DNA of 64,000 nucleotides from Epinephelus fuscoguttatus. Its lineage: Eukaryota; Chordata; Actinopteri; Perciformes; Serranidae. The notes under the pieces are model-generated. The model was not told the origin of the DNA and ran no database searches. It saw nothing but the letters and a program-made list of their open reading frames with translations. The translations under genes were made by a program, and so were the position numbers. Below are positions 63,821-64,000 of the stretch, one piece after another. Location of the stretch: contig NC_064770.1 of the NCBI RefSeq assembly GCF_011397635.1, positions 19,871,707-19,935,706 of the forward strand. The letters run 5' to 3'. Within the stretch, counting starts at the first letter, position 1. The number at the start of each line of letters is the position of its first letter.

Positions 63821-64000
63821 CGGTTATCGGTATCGGTTTAAAAGAAAAGTTATCGTGCATCCCTACTAACATTTATTGTGTCCAAGATTTTTGTGGATGC
63901 TTAATTAAACACTCATCTTTGATATCATATAAACATTTTTTACAAGCCAAGTTTCCAGTGGCTTTAAAGAAAAGTTTCAAATATGACTGTGTATGCTGTC

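Larger units (their letters stand above)
61273..63865. mobile_element. hAT-like non-autonomous element, carrying Tc1
   Basis: The left end TAGGGGTGCATGATAACT (61273-61290) and the reverse complement of the right end, TAGGGATGCACGATAACT, match at 16 of 18. The flanks CTTACATT (61265-61272) and CTAACATT (63866-63873) match at 7 of 8, fitting an 8-bp hAT target duplication. CCGATAA motifs recur inside both ends. There is no transposase of its own. Lies in dnm2 intron 4. Confidence 0.7.

Overview
This is vertebrate nuclear DNA, almost certainly from a teleost fish. The genes are split by GT-AG introns, the three proteins are vertebrate-type, and the introns carry repeats typical of ray-finned fish: a Tc1/mariner element with long inverted repeats, TTAA-flanked MITEs, hAT-like fragments, a tRNA-derived SINE, LINE reverse-transcriptase relics, and (AC)n, (CT)n and (TA)n microsatellites. 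There is no bacterial, CRISPR or operon structure.

Layout. (1) 6412-40127, minus strand: the first 13 coding exons (430 codons) of a Slack/Slick-type sodium-activated potassium channel, closest to KCNT2. They cover the N-terminus, S1-S6, the pore with the TVGFGD filter and the start of the first RCK domain. The rest lies off the left edge. (2) 42567-49033, minus strand: a complete nine-exon queuine tRNA-ribosyltransferase catalytic subunit (qtrt1, 417 codons), with both catalytic aspartates and the zinc site intact. (3) 49559-60569, plus strand: the first four coding exons (196 codons) of dynamin 2, covering G1-G3 of the GTPase domain. The gene runs off the right edge.

All exon boundaries were read base by base and every reading phase closes across splices, so the three partial or complete reading frames are well supported. 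qtrt1 and dnm2 are head to head, 525 bp apart, and share a CCAAT-rich divergent promoter region.

The introns and the kcnt2-qtrt1 spacer hold the rest. The main repeat structures are: a long-armed MITE at 7554-9604 with another inserted in it; a long-TIR MITE at 10883-12101 interrupted by a dispersed repeat that recurs at 26735; a degraded hAT with a BED-finger relic at 33871-35569 carrying a SINE; a three-layer nest at 47492-48712 in qtrt1 intron 1; and a Tc1 element (62111-63767) nested in a hAT-like element (61273-63865) in dnm2 intron 4.

The three genes do not form one pathway: one is a neuronal K+ channel, one a tRNA-modification enzyme and one a membrane-fission GTPase. The most interesting gene-level point is the linkage of a KCNT gene to QTRT1/DNM2. 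From memory of human maps, KCNT1 shares a chromosome arm with DNM1 and KCNT2 with DNM3, so this copy could be the KCNT member of the DNM2 paralogon.
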